Shown here: positions 62,701-64,000 of the stretch, in pieces | Position numbering within the stretch: the first letter of the stretch is position 1 | Layout of the letters: every line of letters starts with the position of its first letter | Assembly: GCF_018320785.1 (NCBI RefSeq) | Contig: NC_054872.1 | Coordinates: 36,282,051-36,346,050, forward strand | Length of the DNA: 64,000 nucleotides | Reading direction: 5' to 3' | Source of the DNA: Cheilinus undulatus | Lineage: Eukaryota; Chordata; Actinopteri; Labriformes; Labridae | The notes under the pieces: generated by a model | The model's database searches: none | What the model saw: only the letters and a program-made list of their open reading frames with translations | Told to the model about the DNA's origin: nothing | Program-made: the position numbers and the translations under genes

Positions 62701-63234
62701 ACAAAGTGTTTTAAATGTTCTTTACTCCATTAGCATGTTAACTATTTGGAAATAATGACTGAGAACTGGTAAAAAGTCAACACTACAAAACTTTCAGATT
62801 TTAGAGCAGTGACAGTTGTTAACATTTAAAGCCATAGCATCCCCTCACATGGATTCTGTAATCCTTACCTTGTTTGCTGTTGTTTGTGGTTTGGTTGTGG
62901 TTGTCACCATTGGTGTGGTCGTTGTTGCTCTTTGTGTAGGTGTCATTGCTAAAATCAAATATTGGTAAAGTAAAAAAAAAAAATGCAAGCTTTGACTTAT
63001 GCTCATGTCCATTAACAGTTGCCACTGTTGTGAAATGAAGAAGGAAAGATGTGTAAGAGTAGTCTACTCACCAGAGGTCATGGTCATCATCATCATAGAT
63101 GCAAAAGTGCCATTGAGACAGTCTGTAGAGTTGCAGCAATTCACTGAGCAGTTGGTCTGAGAGGAGTTGAAGCACTGATTACTGCAGGAGACGCTGCAGC
63201 CAGCCATGTAGCTCATGTCTGTTTGTCTTGTCAG
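59779..63234 (-). CDS. GPI-anchored Ly6/uPAR-domain protein with Thr-rich linker (3' part, 4 exons)
   Basis: Exons 63072-63234, 62869-62948, 62544-62639 and 59779-60030 join in frame (donors TCTG|gtgagt, ACAAG|gtaagg, GTCAG|gtaaga). In order: the C-terminal half of a first Ly6/uPAR domain (GCSVSCSNQC ... NCCNSTDCLNG); a mucin-like Thr-rich linker (QRATTTTPMVTTTTKPQTT); a complete second domain starting NKCSQGTCTGATCYE and ending ECCNATMTSCLWLNG; and a hydrophobic tail (MIASLLCLLALTVLL) ending the protein, as expected of a GPI-attachment signal. The CC-x-CxN pattern is the three-finger-fold signature. A signal peptide and the start of domain 1 must lie beyond 64000. Probably a secreted or surface protein; no specific ortholog is recognised. 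The 2.5 kb intron holds a minisatellite. Confidence 0.82.
60660..62095. repeat. 31-bp minisatellite, ~45 units
   Basis: Tandem units of CAGAGCTACCCTAATGACCC followed by CTCAACAGTCA, period 31 bp (successive CTACCCTAA starts at 60781, 60812 and 60843). Variants alternate 'CCTAATGACC' with 'CCTTGACAACC' and 'CCTGCCAACTA', and a higher-order block recurs around 60960-61060, 61185-61270 and 61305-61395. Copies at both ends are more diverged. It lies in the last intron of the Ly6-like gene. The ORF through it is a repeat artefact. Confidence 0.95.
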
Positions 63235-64000
63235 CTGATACATGACAAAGAAATACATTTTAGTGACCCTTAAGATGATCTACTAGAAAATGAGTTTATA
63301 CAGGTGCAGAAGTGTGACATAAAAACAGATTATAACTCTATAGTTTTGTATTGACTGATACCAATTAATTTTCACAGTGCTACTATGGATCACTTATACA
63401 TTGTACCATTTGTTATCTAATTAGCTGTATGTAGGATATAAAGTCATGTGCATAAGTTTAAGGTGTGTAGGGCACTAAGGATTCAACACTGGGCCTGATG
63501 TGCCACAACCCCTGGACTGACCAGATTCAAACTTGATACATGTCGACATGTGTGTTGCCCAGAAGCTAAAGTCAAAGCTTTTGTCTGGGCTTTTTCACTC
63601 CAGGTAATACGCCCCAAGACCGCTGGTTGTTTCTGGGTCCTTGGGACATCCACAGCATGACCAGGGGCTTATAGCAACCCTACTACCTGCCTGGATGGTA
63701 TCCTACACTTACTTCAGTCTCTGTTTCTGGCCCAAACAGGCTTAAAAGTTCTACACAGTACTTTATATCAGTGCAACCTATACTGTTATCCACTCCTTGC
63801 TAAAGCAACTCTGTAAGATATCACATATGAAAACACATCAGCAGCAGCAGGCTATCTCTAAACAACACCAACGGTGTGGAGGAAAGGCTATTCAAGAGCC
63901 CTGGCAACCATGACCCATTGCTTGCAGCAGGGGCCGCTGTTGCAAGCTGCTGCAGGGGTATTCTTTTCTGCCACAAAGTTAACAATGTGAATGAGCACAT
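63235..64000. other. Intron of the Ly6-like gene at the right edge
   Basis: No exon with paired cysteines and splice sites was found here on the minus strand, so the earlier exons lie beyond the window. Sequence is ordinary apart from GCAGCAGCAGG near 63840. Confidence 0.5.

Overview
This is a vertebrate, almost certainly teleost (probably percomorph) chromosomal window. Coding exons are short, flanked by canonical splice sites and separated by AT-rich introns full of fish-type transposons. The gene order yrdc – small coiled-coil gene – mtf1 – inpp5b matches my recollection of human 1p34.3 (YRDC–C1orf122–MTF1–INPP5B), so this is an ancient conserved block. No bacterial features, operons, CRISPR arrays, tRNA or rRNA genes were seen.

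Layout. (1) 1-3015: 5' part of yrdc on the minus strand (two exons; the rest lies left of the window). (2) 3016-3468: a bidirectional promoter shared with (3), a small four-exon plus-strand gene at 3469-5002 encoding an 86-residue coiled-coil protein, a likely C1orf122 ortholog. (4) 5115-25300: mtf1, the zinc/metal-responsive transcription factor, minus strand, ten coding exons (815 aa), with a roughly 3 kb 3'UTR running tail-to-tail into gene 3. (5) 25745-57000: inpp5b, a type II inositol polyphosphate 5-phosphatase, minus strand, 23 coding exons (911 aa) with PH, 5-phosphatase, ASH and RhoGAP-like domains, plus an alternative first exon near 49.9 kb. (6) 57000-59700: intergenic DNA with repeats. 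(7) 59695-64000: 3' part of a gene for a GPI-anchored Ly6/uPAR-domain protein, minus strand, continuing right of the window.

The reading frame was followed across every splice junction of mtf1 and inpp5b. All inpp5b junctions keep frame, but the first intron does so only with a non-AG 3' end. That intron and a RhoGAP-domain intron carry U12-type (minor spliceosome) 5' and branch-point signals.

The accessory content is mostly transposons in inpp5b introns: a hAT-like element nested in a second one (both with 8-bp target duplications), two copies of a ~670-bp element flanked by TTA, a Tc1/mariner element with recognisable 40-bp inverted repeats, a RecQ-helicase-like first exon with its promoter, LINE 3' fragments, tRNA-type and V-SINE-like SINEs, and a 1.4 kb minisatellite of 31-bp units in the Ly6 gene. 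The four conserved genes are housekeeping or regulatory and act in unrelated pathways. I found no convincing undescribed biological system; the most interesting items are the minor-class introns, the alternative promoter, the missing CAAX end of inpp5b and the nested transposons.
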